From Stenotrophomonas sp. MYb238 (lineage in GTDB: Bacteria > Pseudomonadota > Gammaproteobacteria > Xanthomonadales > Xanthomonadaceae): DNA of 64,000 nt. Both the position numbers and the translations under genes were made by a program. The notes beneath the pieces are model-generated. The model was not told the DNA's origin, made no database searches, and saw nothing but the letters and a program-made list of their open reading frames with translations. Below are positions 1-8,813 of this stretch, in pieces. The stretch lies in assembly GCF_009496535.1 (NCBI RefSeq), contig NZ_WIDL01000014.1, positions 50,526-114,525 on the forward strand, read 5' to 3'. Numbering within the stretch: position 1 is the first letter of the stretch; the number at the start of each line of letters is the position of its first letter.

Positions 1-1
1 C

Positions 2-361
2 CTGGCGCAGGTGGTGGCCGGCGTGTTCCCGGGTACCTCGCGCTCGGCCGCGGCGATCTTCCTGGCCATGCTGCTGGGCCTGAGCCGGCGCGCGGCCGCC
101 GCCGAGTTCGTGTTCCTGGTCGGCATCCCGACCATGTTCGCGGCCAGCGCCTATGCCTTTCTGGAACTGGCGCGCCACGGCCAGCTCGGCCACCAGGACT
201 GGGGCGACGTGGGCATCGCCTTCGCCGCTTCGGTGGCGACCGGTTTCGTGGTGGTGAAGTGGCTGCTGGGCTACATCAAGCACCATCGCTTCACGTGGTT
301 CGCGATATACAGGCTGGCGTTGGGTGCCGCGCTGCTGCTGTTCCTGCCTGCTGGAAACTGA
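2..361 (+). CDS. uppP: Undecaprenyl-diphosphatase UppP, C-terminal part (5' end outside window)
   Basis: Integral membrane phosphatase that recycles undecaprenyl diphosphate to the monophosphate carrier lipid used in peptidoglycan synthesis. Only the last 119 codons are present; the frame is open to the window edge. The fragment carries the family's phosphate-binding PGTSRS motif (here PGTSRSAA, where most members have SRSG), followed by three hydrophobic segments and the usual C-terminal membrane helix ending in LLLFLPAGN. Assignment rests on this motif and on the LGLSRxAAAEFxFLxxIPTM stretch, which is characteristic of UppP/BacA. The Gly-to-Ala change after SRS is mild but uncommon. The next gene starts 84 bases after the stop on the same strand. 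Confidence 0.9.
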   Translation: MAQVVAGVFPGTSRSAAAIFLAMLLGLSRRAAAAEFVFLVGIPTMFAASAYAFLELARHGQLGHQDWGDVGIAFAASVATGFVVVKWLLGYIKHHRFTWFAIYRLALGAALLLFLPAGN

Positions 362-445
362 ATGCGGAAAGCCGCCGGTAACCCCCGCAGCCGGCGCCAT
401 CCGTTTTCCCCTCCGTCCTTTCCACAGCTTCCCAAGGAGTACGAC

Positions 446-1267
446 ATGAAGCGCATCCTGCTGCTGGCCCTGCCCATCGCCCTGATGACCGCCTGCAACA
501 ACACCCCCTCCACCGCCCCGGCCGACGCCACGCCCGCGCCTGCGGCCGATGCCGCGCCGGCGGCCGCGGCCACGCCGGTCGACGCCGCGCAGCTCGGCGC
601 CAACCACTGGGTGCTCGACAACGCCACCGACAGCGCCGGCAAGCGCATCGACGGCCTGTTCGTGCGCGCCGACAAGCCGGTCACCCTGGACTTCGCCGAC
701 GGCCGCGTGGCGGTGGACAACACCTGCAACCGCATGGGCGGCGGCTACACCCTGGCCGGCAGCGAGATCACCGTCTCGCGCATGGCATCGACGATGATGG
801 CCTGCACCGACCAGGCGCTGATGGCGCTCGACCAGGCGGTGAGCAGCCGCCTGGAGGGCACGCTGAAAATCGGCCAGCACGACGCCTCCACGCTCACCCT
901 GACCAACGCCGCCGGCGACGTGCTGAGCTTCCGCGGCGAGCCGACCGCCGAGACCCGCTACGGCGGCCCGGGCGAGACCGTCTTCCTGGAGGTCGACGCG
1001 CAGACCAGGCCGTGCTCGCACCCGTTGATCCCCGACAAGCAGTGCCTGCAGGTGCGCGAAGTGCACTACGACGACAAGGGCCTGGAGCAGGGCAAGCGCG
1101 GCGAGTTCAGCAATTTCTACGACGGCATCGAGGGCTATACCCACGAAGACGGCGTGCGCAACGTGCTGCGGGTCAAGCGCTATGCGGTGAAGAACCCGCC
1201 GGCCGATGCGTCCGCGCAGGCCTACGTGCTGGACATGGTGGTCGGTTCGGAAACGGTGAAGAAGTAA
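446..1267 (+). CDS. META and DUF4377 domain lipoprotein
   Basis: Predicted envelope lipoprotein of 273 residues. The N-terminus MKRILLLALPIALMTAC is a lipoprotein signal peptide with Cys17 as the lipidated residue, followed by an Ala/Pro-rich linker to about residue 50. Residues about 52-165 match a META (HslJ-like) domain, with the typical NTCNRMGGGY and STMMACTDQALM segments. Residues about 175-273 match DUF4377, with CSHPLIPDKQCLQVREV. META proteins are linked to heat, oxidant and antibiotic tolerance in other bacteria; the precise role is unknown. The start at 446 is chosen over an upstream in-frame ATG at 362 because AAGGAG lies 8 bases before it and the signal peptide begins there. A strong terminator follows. 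Confidence 0.85.
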   Translation: MKRILLLALPIALMTACNNTPSTAPADATPAPAADAAPAAAATPVDAAQLGANHWVLDNATDSAGKRIDGLFVRADKPVTLDFADGRVAVDNTCNRMGGGYTLAGSEITVSRMASTMMACTDQALMALDQAVSSRLEGTLKIGQHDASTLTLTNAAGDVLSFRGEPTAETRYGGPGETVFLEVDAQTRPCSHPLIPDKQCLQVREVHYDDKGLEQGKRGEFSNFYDGIEGYTHEDGVRNVLRVKRYAVKNPPADASAQAYVLDMVVGSETVKK

Positions 1268-1292
1268 CCGGCACCGCCAAAGCTGAAAACGA

Positions 1293-1323
1293 CGAAGGGC
1301 GCCTTGCGGCGCCCTTCGTTTTT
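1293..1323 (+). terminator. Rho-independent terminator of the META/DUF4377 gene
   Basis: A perfect 11-bp stem, CGAAGGGCGCC pairing with GGCGCCCTTCG, with a 4-base loop (TTGC), is followed directly by five T residues. It begins 26 bases after the stop codon of the lipoprotein gene and lies between convergent genes. Confidence 0.9.
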
Positions 1324-1328
1324 GTCCC

Positions 1329-1400
1329 GTAGGAGCGCACTTCAGTGCGCGATGGGGCTTTCCCGGTAGAGCCCCATCGCGCACTGAAGTGCGCTCCTAC
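1329..1400. repeat. REP doublet (REPIN-like inverted repeat), copy 1
   Basis: A 72-base near-perfect inverted repeat. Each arm begins with the GTAG head (GTAGGAGCGCACTTCAGTGC) and is itself palindromic; the centre is GATGGGGC...GCCCCATC around TTTCCCGGTAGA. The same family recurs at 15438-15509 and 29113-29183, and as a single truncated arm at 8783-8799. GTAG-headed palindromes of this kind are the REP elements mobilised by RAYT (TnpA-REP) transposases in Xanthomonadaceae and Pseudomonas; no RAYT gene is in this window. Confidence 0.85.
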
Positions 1401-1404
1401 GCGC

Positions 1405-2016
1405 TCAAGCCAGGGCCGGATTGAGCGTGTAGGTGCCGTGCACCGCCGCTTCGGCCAGCACGTGGCCATGCATGGCGCGGTGCGCGTCGGCGGCGGTGAA
1501 GTCGCCTTCCACCGGCAGGCGTTCCACGTCCAGCGCGAACAGGCGGAAGAAATAACGGTGCACGCGCTCGTCGTTGAACGGCGGGGACGGGCCGTCGTAG
1601 CCGCGGTAGATGCCGGCCATGTCCGGGTTGCCGGCGAACCAGGCGGTGTAGTCGTTCACGCCCTGGCGCGCGCCTTCCGGCCCCATCGGCGGCTGCTTGC
1701 CGCGCGCGGTGAATCCCTCGCTGCAGCTGCCGGCGGCGATCGCGCGCGACGACGCGGGAATGTCCACCATCACCCAGTGGATGAAATCGCCACGCGGCTG
1801 TTCCAGCGGGATGGTCACGTCGTCGCGGCCGACCAGTTCGGGCACGGTCGGGACGTCGGGGTCCACGCAGACCAGCGCGAACGAGCGCGTGCCTGCCGGC
1901 ACGTCGCTCCAGGCCAGCTGCGGGTTGCGGTTGGCGGCGAAGCCCTTGGCGTCGCCGGCGGCGAATTCGGCCGGGATCGGTTGGCCGTTGTCGAAACTCT
2001 GGCTGCTCAGTTGCAT
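1405..2016 (-). CDS. YbhB/YbcL (PEBP, Raf kinase inhibitor-like) family protein
   Basis: A 203-residue phosphatidylethanolamine-binding-protein-fold protein. The family signatures are in order: SFALVCVDPDVP near residues 45-56, a HWVMVDIP segment near residue 80, and the GxxxGYDGPSPPFNDERVHRYFF region in the C-terminal half, whose equivalents form the anion-binding pocket. No signal peptide is seen, so a cytosolic location is likely; the bacterial function is not established. The family is usually 150-190 residues, so this one carries a moderate insertion around residues 60-75. The start is supported by AGGAG seven bases upstream. It is the last gene of a minus-strand run that begins with plsC. 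Confidence 0.85.
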   Translation of the reverse strand: MQLSSQSFDNGQPIPAEFAAGDAKGFAANRNPQLAWSDVPAGTRSFALVCVDPDVPTVPELVGRDDVTIPLEQPRGDFIHWVMVDIPASSRAIAAGSCSEGFTARGKQPPMGPEGARQGVNDYTAWFAGNPDMAGIYRGYDGPSPPFNDERVHRYFFRLFALDVERLPVEGDFTAADAHRAMHGHVLAEAAVHGTYTLNPALA

Positions 2017-2081
2017 TGCCTTCTCCTGAAGGGGAGGCGCCGGCCGCGGCCGGCGCCCGTCTCACGACGGGTGGAACGCGC

Positions 2082-4151
2082 TCAGGCTTCGGGGTAGCCC
2101 AGGCGTGCGGCGACCGGGGCCAGGTGCGCGAACTCGGCGGCCAGCACCTGCGCGTACCGGCGCCAGTGGCCGGCCGGAATGGTGGCCGGACCGATGCTGC
2201 GCACCGGTGGGAAGCGCAGGCCGAAGGCCTGTTCCAGCAGGTTGCCCAGCGCCGCCGGGTCGTTGACCGCGTCGTCGATGCGCAGGATCAGGTGGGTGTA
2301 GAGATCCTGCTCGTGCAGGTCGGCCACTTGCTCCAGCGCGCGCGCCAGCCAGCGCGCCGCCTCGTCGGCCGAGGTCAGCGCCAGCGGCGCCGGCGCGCCC
2401 AGCGCCAGCCATTCGACCAGCATGTCGCGCGGGTCGCGCACCACCACCACCAGGCGGCCTTCCGGCAGCTGCGGGCGCAGCGCCCACAGCAGCGCGTTGT
2501 CCCACCACAGCAGCCAGTCGATCACGTTGCCGTCGGCGATGCCGCGCGCCGGCAGGGCGTCGCGCCACTGCTGCACGAACTGCGCCGGGCTCAGCGCGTC
2601 CTCGGCCAAGCGCTGCAGGGTGTGGAAGTTCTGGAAGGCGTCGTCCGGCGGGTTCGGCCCGAAGCGGTCGCCGCGCAGCACCTGGCTGCCGGCGGCCATC
2701 ACCGTGACTACGCGCTCCACGCCCGAGCCCGGCGCGCCCCAGACGAACAGCGGCCGCATTGGGTTGTCCTGCGCGATCTCGCCCAGCGCCGGCCATTCGC
2801 CCGGCGCCCTGGCCTGCGGCGGCAGCGGCAGCCGCGACGGCGCCAGGTCGCCGTGCAGGCGCAGCCAGGTGGCCAGCGCCGCGGCCGGCTCGTCGGCGCG
2901 GTCCTGCACCGCGCCCAGCCACACCCGCAGTTCCGGTTGCGCGGCTTCCGGCGCGCTGTCGATCAGGGCCTGCACATGGGCGATGGCCGCCGCCGGTTCG
3001 CGTTCCAGCAGCGCTTCGACGATGCGCTGCTCGCCGCTGACGCGGCCCGGTTCCAGCGCGACGATGCGCCGCGCCACCGCTTCGGCGGCGTCGGCCTGTT
3101 CGTTCATGTCGTGCAGGCGCATGCGCGCTTCCAGCGCCGGCAGGTGGTCGGGCATCGCCGCCAGCCAGCGCTCGACCACCTCCACCGCTTCTGGGCTGCC
3201 GACCGGCGCCACCGCCAGCCGCGCCAGCCACAGGTCGTGCAGCTGCGGGTGCGCGGCCAGCGCCGCGTCCAATTCGGCGCGCGCCTCGTCCTCGCGGCCC
3301 AGGCGCTGCCAGGCGACCAGCAGCATCTGCAGGGTGGCGCGGTCGCCGGGCAGCTGCGCCAGCAGCGGGCGCAGGTGCTCCAGCGCCTGCAGCGGCTGGC
3401 CCGAATCGAGCTCCAGTTCGCCGGCCAGGCGGCGCATGCCGGGGGTGTCGCCTTCCGGCGTGGACAGCACCTGCCGCATCACCTCGGCGGCGCGGTCCGG
3501 GTGGCCCTGGCGCAGCGCCAGCTGCACCAGCAGGCCGCGCAGCGCGTGGTTGGACGGAGCGAGTTCGACCACGCGGCGGAACGCCTGCTCGGCGAAGGCC
3601 AGCAAGTCCTTGCCCAGGTAGGCGAAGCCCAGCGCGTAGAGCACGCGCGGGTCGTCGGGCAGGCGCTGGCTGGCGGCCGACAGCACCGCCAGCGCGCGGT
3701 CGGCGTCGCCGCGGCGCAGCGCGACCATGCCTTCGATGGCGCCCAGTTCCGGGCTGTCCGGCTCCACGCGCGCGGCCATGCGGCCGAGGCGCTCGGCCTC
3801 GTCGATGTCCTCGCGCGCCAGCGCCAGGTGCGCCTGCATCAGGTAGGCGGAGAACTCGTTGGGGTTGAGCGCGGTGGTGCGCTCCAGCGCCTGCCCGGCG
3901 TCGTCGATGCGGCGCTGGGCCAGCAGCAGGCCGGCGTGCTGCAGGTGCAGGTCGGCATTGTCCGGCGCCAGCGCCAGCGCCTGTTCCAGGCTGGCCTGCG
4001 CGGCGGCGGCGTCGCCCTGCTGCTGCAAAGCCAGCGCCAGCCAGCGGTGCGCCTGCGGCTGCTGCGGTTCGGCGGCGACCCACTGCCGCGCCGCGGCGAC
4101 AGCTTCGTCGGTGGCGTTGCGGCGCAGGGCTTGAATGATCGTGTCTTGCAT
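2082..4151 (-). CDS. Tetratricopeptide-repeat protein with C-terminal sulfotransferase domain
   Basis: A 689-residue protein. Residues about 10-430 are made of degenerate helical TPR-type repeats rich in Ala/Leu (many ALxxxxxDA and LExALAL units). Residues about 455-680 look like a PAPS-dependent sulfotransferase: a 5'-phosphosulfate-binding-like loop PLFVWGAPGSGVERV, a 3'-phosphate-binding-like LVVVVRDPRDMLVEW strand-helix, and a terminal GHWRRYAQVL motif typical of TPR-sulfotransferases. No signal peptide. The acceptor is unknown; protein tyrosine, lipid or polysaccharide are all possible. The start at 4151 (MQDTIIQ) is preferred over an upstream TTG at 4172. It lies between a YheT-type hydrolase and a PEBP protein on the same strand, without obvious functional linkage. 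Confidence 0.8.
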   Translation of the reverse strand: MQDTIIQALRRNATDEAVAAARQWVAAEPQQPQAHRWLALALQQQGDAAAAQASLEQALALAPDNADLHLQHAGLLLAQRRIDDAGQALERTTALNPNEFSAYLMQAHLALAREDIDEAERLGRMAARVEPDSPELGAIEGMVALRRGDADRALAVLSAASQRLPDDPRVLYALGFAYLGKDLLAFAEQAFRRVVELAPSNHALRGLLVQLALRQGHPDRAAEVMRQVLSTPEGDTPGMRRLAGELELDSGQPLQALEHLRPLLAQLPGDRATLQMLLVAWQRLGREDEARAELDAALAAHPQLHDLWLARLAVAPVGSPEAVEVVERWLAAMPDHLPALEARMRLHDMNEQADAAEAVARRIVALEPGRVSGEQRIVEALLEREPAAAIAHVQALIDSAPEAAQPELRVWLGAVQDRADEPAAALATWLRLHGDLAPSRLPLPPQARAPGEWPALGEIAQDNPMRPLFVWGAPGSGVERVVTVMAAGSQVLRGDRFGPNPPDDAFQNFHTLQRLAEDALSPAQFVQQWRDALPARGIADGNVIDWLLWWDNALLWALRPQLPEGRLVVVVRDPRDMLVEWLALGAPAPLALTSADEAARWLARALEQVADLHEQDLYTHLILRIDDAVNDPAALGNLLEQAFGLRFPPVRSIGPATIPAGHWRRYAQVLAAEFAHLAPVAARLGYPEA

Positions 4152-4214
4152 GGCGGTCCGGCGTAAGCGCAAAACGCCATTGTAGCCGGGGTGCGTCCGC
4201 CGGCTGGCCGCGGG

Positions 4215-5255
4215 TCAGGAGCCCAGCGCGAACGCGGCTTCCCGCGGCGCCCGCCACGCGCCCACCGCCGCCGCCAGCCGCTGCGCCACCCAGCGCTCGG
4301 CGAAGCCGTCGCCGCGCAGGTTCTCGATGAAGCCGCAGTGCCCGCCCCAGCGCGCGATCTCCAGCCGCGCATGCAGCGGCAGCCGCCAGTGGCGGAAGGT
4401 GGTGAAGGGAATCACCGGATCGTCGCGCGCCATCAGGATGTCGGCCGGCACCTCCAGCGCGGACAGGCGCGGCCCGGCGATGGAATAGCCGTCGAAATAG
4501 TCCTGCAGCGTGGCGAAGGCGGTATGGCGCTCGACCAGCCAGCCGGTCAGCGCGCGGATGTCCAGCTTCAGCACCGCGTCGTCGCAGTCGGCCAGCTCCG
4601 GGAACAGCGCGCGCTTGCGCCGCAGCGAGCCGGTCCACTTGCGGCGGAAATACCAGTCGTACATCGCCGGGCCGCGCTCGATGCTGTCCATGGTCAGCGC
4701 CGGGTCCAGCACCGGGCACACCGAGGCCACGTGGCGCAGCGGCACGCCGGCGGCAGGCGCGTGCAGGGCCAGGCGCAGCACGAAATTGCCGCCCAGCGAG
4801 TAGCCCGCGGCGACCAGCGGCAGCCCCGGGAAACGCGCCGCCAGGTCGCCGGCGGCGCGCACCACCTCGTCGATGCGGCAGGAATGGAAGATGCCCGGGT
4901 TGAGGTGGTGGGTATTGCCGTGGTCGCGGAAGTTCAGCCGCACCACGTCGAAGCCCTGCTCGAGCATGCGTGCGGCGGTCATGCGCATGTAGCTGGATTC
5001 GGCGCTGCCCTCCCAGCCGTGCAGCAGCAGCGCCAGGCCGACCGGCGCGCCGCCCGGCAGGCGGCTGTGCCAGGCCTGCAGGCGCACGCCGTCGCCGCCG
5101 TCCAGGATCAGTTCGCGGGTGATGGCGCCGCTGGACGCCAGCAGCCGCTGGCCCCGGCGCAGGCGCACTCCGCTGGACGCCAGCATCGACTGCAGGTGCG
5201 GATTGCGCAGCCAGCGCGGCGGCTGGTACTGGATGGCGCTCAACATGGCGCTCAT
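4215..5255 (-). CDS. YheT-family alpha/beta hydrolase
   Basis: A 346-residue serine hydrolase of the YheT/UPF0017 type. The visible triad is a nucleophile Ser in GYSLGG, an acid in ARDDPVIP and a His in GGHCGF; the oxyanion region is LLLHGWEGSAES and the family block RLNFRDHGNTHHLNPG is intact. It is expected to be a soluble or peripherally bound esterase or lipase acting on small esters or lipids; the physiological substrate is unknown. It lies 45 bases downstream of plsC on the same strand and may be cotranscribed with that lipid acyltransferase. Two possible ATGs (5255 and 5246) differ by three residues. Confidence 0.85.
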   Translation of the reverse strand: MSAMLSAIQYQPPRWLRNPHLQSMLASSGVRLRRGQRLLASSGAITRELILDGGDGVRLQAWHSRLPGGAPVGLALLLHGWEGSAESSYMRMTAARMLEQGFDVVRLNFRDHGNTHHLNPGIFHSCRIDEVVRAAGDLAARFPGLPLVAAGYSLGGNFVLRLALHAPAAGVPLRHVASVCPVLDPALTMDSIERGPAMYDWYFRRKWTGSLRRKRALFPELADCDDAVLKLDIRALTGWLVERHTAFATLQDYFDGYSIAGPRLSALEVPADILMARDDPVIPFTTFRHWRLPLHARLEIARWGGHCGFIENLRGDGFAERWVAQRLAAAVGAWRAPREAAFALGS

Positions 5256-5300
5256 GCTGCGCGCCGCCCGCGGGAGAAGGCGTGAACCAGCGCCATCGCG

Positions 5301-6092
5301 CTAGGCGCCTTCCATCACCGCCACGATGCGCGCGCGCGAGGTCTCGGCGATGTGCCGGCGCCCTTCCAGGTCGTGGCTGGCGACCGGCTCGAGGAAATGC
5401 ACTTCGGCGCGCCGCGCCGGCTCGCCCAGCAGGCGCAGGAAATTGCCGAAGAAGCTCTCGCCCGCCGCGAACGCGACCCGGGTCTGGGCGTCGCCGCGCA
5501 CGCCGTAGCGCAGCGCCACCGGCTGCACCGGCACGCCCGTCTCGACCGCGGCCTGGAAGATGCGCGCATGGAACGGGCCGACCTCGCGGCCGCCCCGGGT
5601 GCGGCCTTCCGGGAACACCGCCACCGGCCGGCCCTCGCGCAGCCGCTTGGCCATCTCCTCCATCACCCCGCCCAGCGACTCGGTGTTGCCGCGCTGGTGG
5701 TAGATGGTGTGGCCGCGGCTGGCCAGCCAGCCGACCAGCGGCCAGCCGGCGATCTCGCGCTTGGCGACGAAGCCCACCATCTTCTGGCTGTGGATCATGC
5801 TGATGTCGACCCAGCCGACGTGGTTGGCCACGAACAGCACCGCCCCCGGCAGCGGCTGGCCATGGCGGTGCAGGCGGAAACCGAAGATCCACATCAGCCC
5901 GCCGGACCACCAGCGCACCACCTTGTGTTCCAGCGGATCGGCGGCCGCGCCGATGCGGCCGAACGGCGGCGCCATCAGCAGCAGGATCAGCGGCAGGAAC
6001 ACCACGACGTGGACCAGCAGCAGCGGTACGCGGTACAGATAACGGAACGCACGCGCCACGCTGCCCTGGCGGGCGGGACGGGGGGAAGTCAT
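5301..6092 (-). CDS. plsC: 1-acyl-sn-glycerol-3-phosphate acyltransferase (PlsC-like)
   Basis: A 263-residue membrane-associated acyltransferase. Lysophosphatidate to phosphatidate acylation is the family reaction. An N-terminal membrane helix (about residues 22-45) is followed by the catalytic H-x4-D motif NHVGWVD, the Gly/Arg block YHQRGN, and the substrate-binding FPEGRTRGG motif; all four PlsC blocks look intact. Many Xanthomonadaceae carry several plsC paralogues, so whether this is the housekeeping enzyme cannot be decided here. First gene of the minus-strand run; its upstream region (6093-6233) is shared with the divergent GGDEF/EAL gene. Confidence 0.88.
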   Translation of the reverse strand: MTSPRPARQGSVARAFRYLYRVPLLLVHVVVFLPLILLLMAPPFGRIGAAADPLEHKVVRWWSGGLMWIFGFRLHRHGQPLPGAVLFVANHVGWVDISMIHSQKMVGFVAKREIAGWPLVGWLASRGHTIYHQRGNTESLGGVMEEMAKRLREGRPVAVFPEGRTRGGREVGPFHARIFQAAVETGVPVQPVALRYGVRGDAQTRVAFAAGESFFGNFLRLLGEPARRAEVHFLEPVASHDLEGRRHIAETSRARIVAVMEGA

Positions 6093-6233
6093 CCGCGCAC
6101 GATACCGGATGCGGTCCGGCTTCCGCCAGCGGCCGGACGGGCCGCCGCCCGGCGCGCGGCGGCCGCGGCGCGCTCACCCGGGCGCGCCTGCAAAGCGGTA
6201 TAAATCCGCTCACGCCTTCTGGGGGAACCGGAC

Positions 6234-8786
6234 ATGGAGCAGCTAGCGCGGTCGTCGGCCGGGGAGATGCTGCGCCTGTTCTCGGCGGCGCTGGAGGAAG
6301 TCGACAGCGGCGTGATCCTGTTCGACAGCCAGAACCGCATCGTGCATTTCAACAAGGCCATGGAAGTCCTGTCCGGCTGGCCGCGCGCCGAGGCGGTGGG
6401 GCGCAACCTGGGCATCCTGGCGCCGCCGGCCATGCGCGAGCGCTACGACAGCGAACTGCATCCGGGCCCGGCCAACCGCGTGCAGGAACTGGCCAGCCGC
6501 CCGCGCGACGTGCAGCTGGTGCGCAAGGACGGGCAGATGCGCTGGATCAGCGTATCGCTGGCGCAGACGCCGGGCGCGGACGGCCAGCTGCACATGGCCT
6601 TCGTCAGCGACGTCACCGCGCGGCGCCAGCGCCAGGAACGCGAACGGCTGCTGTCGCTGGGTTTCGACGAGACCCAGAGCGCGGTCCTCATCACCGATGC
6701 GCGCGGCCGCGTCGTACACCTGAACAAGGGCTTCTGCCGCCTGTTCGGATTCGACGCCAGCCAGGCCCTGCGCCGCCACGCCGCCGCGCTGCTGGTGCCG
6801 GACCGCGCGCGGCGCCGCGCGGCGCTGGACCACGCCGCCCGCCTGCTGGCCGGCGAGCCGGTGCGCTGCGACGAACGCGTGGCCTGCCGCGATGGCCGGC
6901 CGCTGTGGTGCTCGGTCAGCGTCAACCCGATCTTCGACGACTACGGCACGCTGGCCAACCTGGTCATCGTGCTGATGGACATCACCCACACCAAGGTGCA
7001 CGAGGTGCTGCAGCACCGGATGCTGGACGCGCTGGTACGCGAGGTGCCCACCAGCGAGGTGATGCAGATGATGTGCCGCGACGTGGAGCAGACCGCGCCG
7101 CAGGTGCTGTGCTCGGTGCTGCGGGTCGAGGATGGCCGGCTGCGCACGCTGGCCGCGCCCAGCCTGCCCGAGGCCTACTCGCGGCAGGTGGACGGCATAC
7201 CGGTCGGCCCCGGCGTGGGCTGCTGCGGCACCGCCGCCCACACCGGGCAGACGGTGGTGGCGCGCGACATCGCGCTGGACCCGAACTGGCAGGGCATCAG
7301 CCACCTGGCGCTGGAACACGGGCTGGCGGCCTGCTGGTCCACGCCGATCAAGGCCAGCGACGGCCGCGTGCTGGGCACCTTCGCCTTCTATTACCGCCGG
7401 CCGCACGACCCGGACGCCTTCCACCGCCGCCTGGTCGACGTCATCGTGCACCTGTGCGCGCTGGCGCTGGAGCGCGAGGAAGCGCGCAACCGCATCCGCC
7501 GGCTGGCGTTCTACGACGACCTCACCGGCCTGCCCAACCGCAACCTGCTGCACGCCCAGGCCGACCAGGCGATCACCGCGGCAGCGGGCGCCGCCCAGGC
7601 GCTGGCGGTGCTGTTCATCGACCTGGACCGCTTCAAGCAGATCAACGACTCCTTCGGCCATCCCGGCGGCGACCAGCTGCTGCGCGCGGTCTCGCGGCGC
7701 CTGCAGGACGAGGCCGGCGCGGCGGACATCGTCGGCCGCCTGTCCGGCGACGAGTTCGTGATGGTGCTCGCCGCCTGCGACGCACAGTCCGCGGCCGAGC
7801 GCGCCGAGCGCATCCTGCGCCGGCTGTCGCTGCCGCTGCCGCTGGACGAGGTGCAGATCCGCCCGTCGGCCAGCATCGGCATCAGCATGTTCCCGCACGA
7901 CGGGCACGACATGGAGACGCTGCTGCACCATGCCGACATGGCCATGTACCAGGCCAAGAACGGCGGCCGCAACGCCGCGCGCTTCTATTCGCGCGAGATG
8001 GACCACAACGCGCAGGAGCGGCTGGCGCTGGAGACGGCGCTGCGCGAGGCGGTCGAGCAGCGCCAGCTGCACCTGCACTACCAGCCGCAGATCCGCATCG
8101 GCGACGGCCGCCTGTGCGGCGTGGAGGCGCTGGCGCGCTGGCGGCATCCGCGCCTGGGCGAGGTGCCGCCGATGCGCTTCATCCCGCTGGCCGAGGAATG
8201 CGGGCTGATCGGCGACATCGGCCAGTGGGTGCTGGAGGAAGCCTGCGCGCAGCTGGCGCGCTGGCGCCGCGCCGGGCTGGACGTGCCCTCGGTGGCGGTG
8301 AACCTGTCGCCCACCAACTTCCACGACCTGGAGCTGCCGGCGCGGATCGAACAGGCGTTGCGGCGCCAGGCGCTGGAGCCCGGCGACCTGACCGTGGAGA
8401 TCACCGAGGACGTGCTGCTCGATACCGACCCGAGCACCCTGCGCACGCTGCACGCGGTACGCGCGCTGGGCGTGCGCCTGTCCATGGACGACTTCGGCAC
8501 CGGCTACTCCAGCCTGAGCTACCTGCGCCTGCTGCCGATCAGCGAACTCAAACTGGACCGCAGCTTCGTGCGCGGCATCGAGAGCGACGAGGTGGCCAGC
8601 GCCCTGACCCGCGCCATCGCCCATATCGGCCAGAGCCTGCGGCTGACGGTCGTGGCCGAGGGCGTGGAAAGCGTGGAACAGCTGCGCCTGCTCGGCGAAC
8701 AGGGGTATTGCATCGCGCAGGGCTACCACTTCACCCCGGCGCTGCCGGCGGACGAGCTGGAGGCGTGGGTCCGGGAACGACCGTAG
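6234..8786 (+). CDS. PAS-PAS-GAF-GGDEF-EAL cyclic-di-GMP signalling protein (DosP-like)
   Basis: An 850-residue soluble sensor/effector. Domain order: PAS (about 10-135), PAS (140-255), GAF (265-410), GGDEF (425-590), EAL (600-850). The diguanylate cyclase signature is SGDEF (Ser504), a tolerated variant, and the RxxD inhibitory site is absent (GAAD at the equivalent place). The EAL domain keeps E631-A-L-x-R and D752-D753-F-G-T-G-Y-S, so phosphodiesterase activity is likely. The GAF segment GCCGTAAHTGQTV...ACWSTPI resembles the one in the E. coli oxygen sensor DosP. No transmembrane segment. The stop codon TAG (8784-8786) lies inside a truncated REP arm, so insertion of that element may have set the present C-terminus. 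Confidence 0.92.
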   Translation: MEQLARSSAGEMLRLFSAALEEVDSGVILFDSQNRIVHFNKAMEVLSGWPRAEAVGRNLGILAPPAMRERYDSELHPGPANRVQELASRPRDVQLVRKDGQMRWISVSLAQTPGADGQLHMAFVSDVTARRQRQERERLLSLGFDETQSAVLITDARGRVVHLNKGFCRLFGFDASQALRRHAAALLVPDRARRRAALDHAARLLAGEPVRCDERVACRDGRPLWCSVSVNPIFDDYGTLANLVIVLMDITHTKVHEVLQHRMLDALVREVPTSEVMQMMCRDVEQTAPQVLCSVLRVEDGRLRTLAAPSLPEAYSRQVDGIPVGPGVGCCGTAAHTGQTVVARDIALDPNWQGISHLALEHGLAACWSTPIKASDGRVLGTFAFYYRRPHDPDAFHRRLVDVIVHLCALALEREEARNRIRRLAFYDDLTGLPNRNLLHAQADQAITAAAGAAQALAVLFIDLDRFKQINDSFGHPGGDQLLRAVSRRLQDEAGAADIVGRLSGDEFVMVLAACDAQSAAERAERILRRLSLPLPLDEVQIRPSASIGISMFPHDGHDMETLLHHADMAMYQAKNGGRNAARFYSREMDHNAQERLALETALREAVEQRQLHLHYQPQIRIGDGRLCGVEALARWRHPRLGEVPPMRFIPLAEECGLIGDIGQWVLEEACAQLARWRRAGLDVPSVAVNLSPTNFHDLELPARIEQALRRQALEPGDLTVEITEDVLLDTDPSTLRTLHAVRALGVRLSMDDFGTGYSSLSYLRLLPISELKLDRSFVRGIESDEVASALTRAIAHIGQSLRLTVVAEGVESVEQLRLLGEQGYCIAQGYHFTPALPADELEAWVRERP

Positions 8787-8799
8787 GAGCGCACTTCAG
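8783..8799 (+). repeat. Truncated single REP arm
   Basis: GTAGGAGCGCACTTCAG is identical to the first 17 bases of the REP doublet at 1329-1400, but the rest of the doublet is missing. The TAG of its GTAG head is the stop codon of the preceding GGDEF/EAL gene. Confidence 0.75.
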
Positions 8800-8813
8800 C
8801 CCGTGGAAACCGG

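Noticed and set aside
2062-6213. Long open frame of 1383 codons on the minus strand covering four genes
   Set aside because: Arg/Ala/Gly/Pro-rich low-complexity translation, as expected from an out-of-frame reading of GC-rich DNA; the in-frame genes there have clear family motifs.
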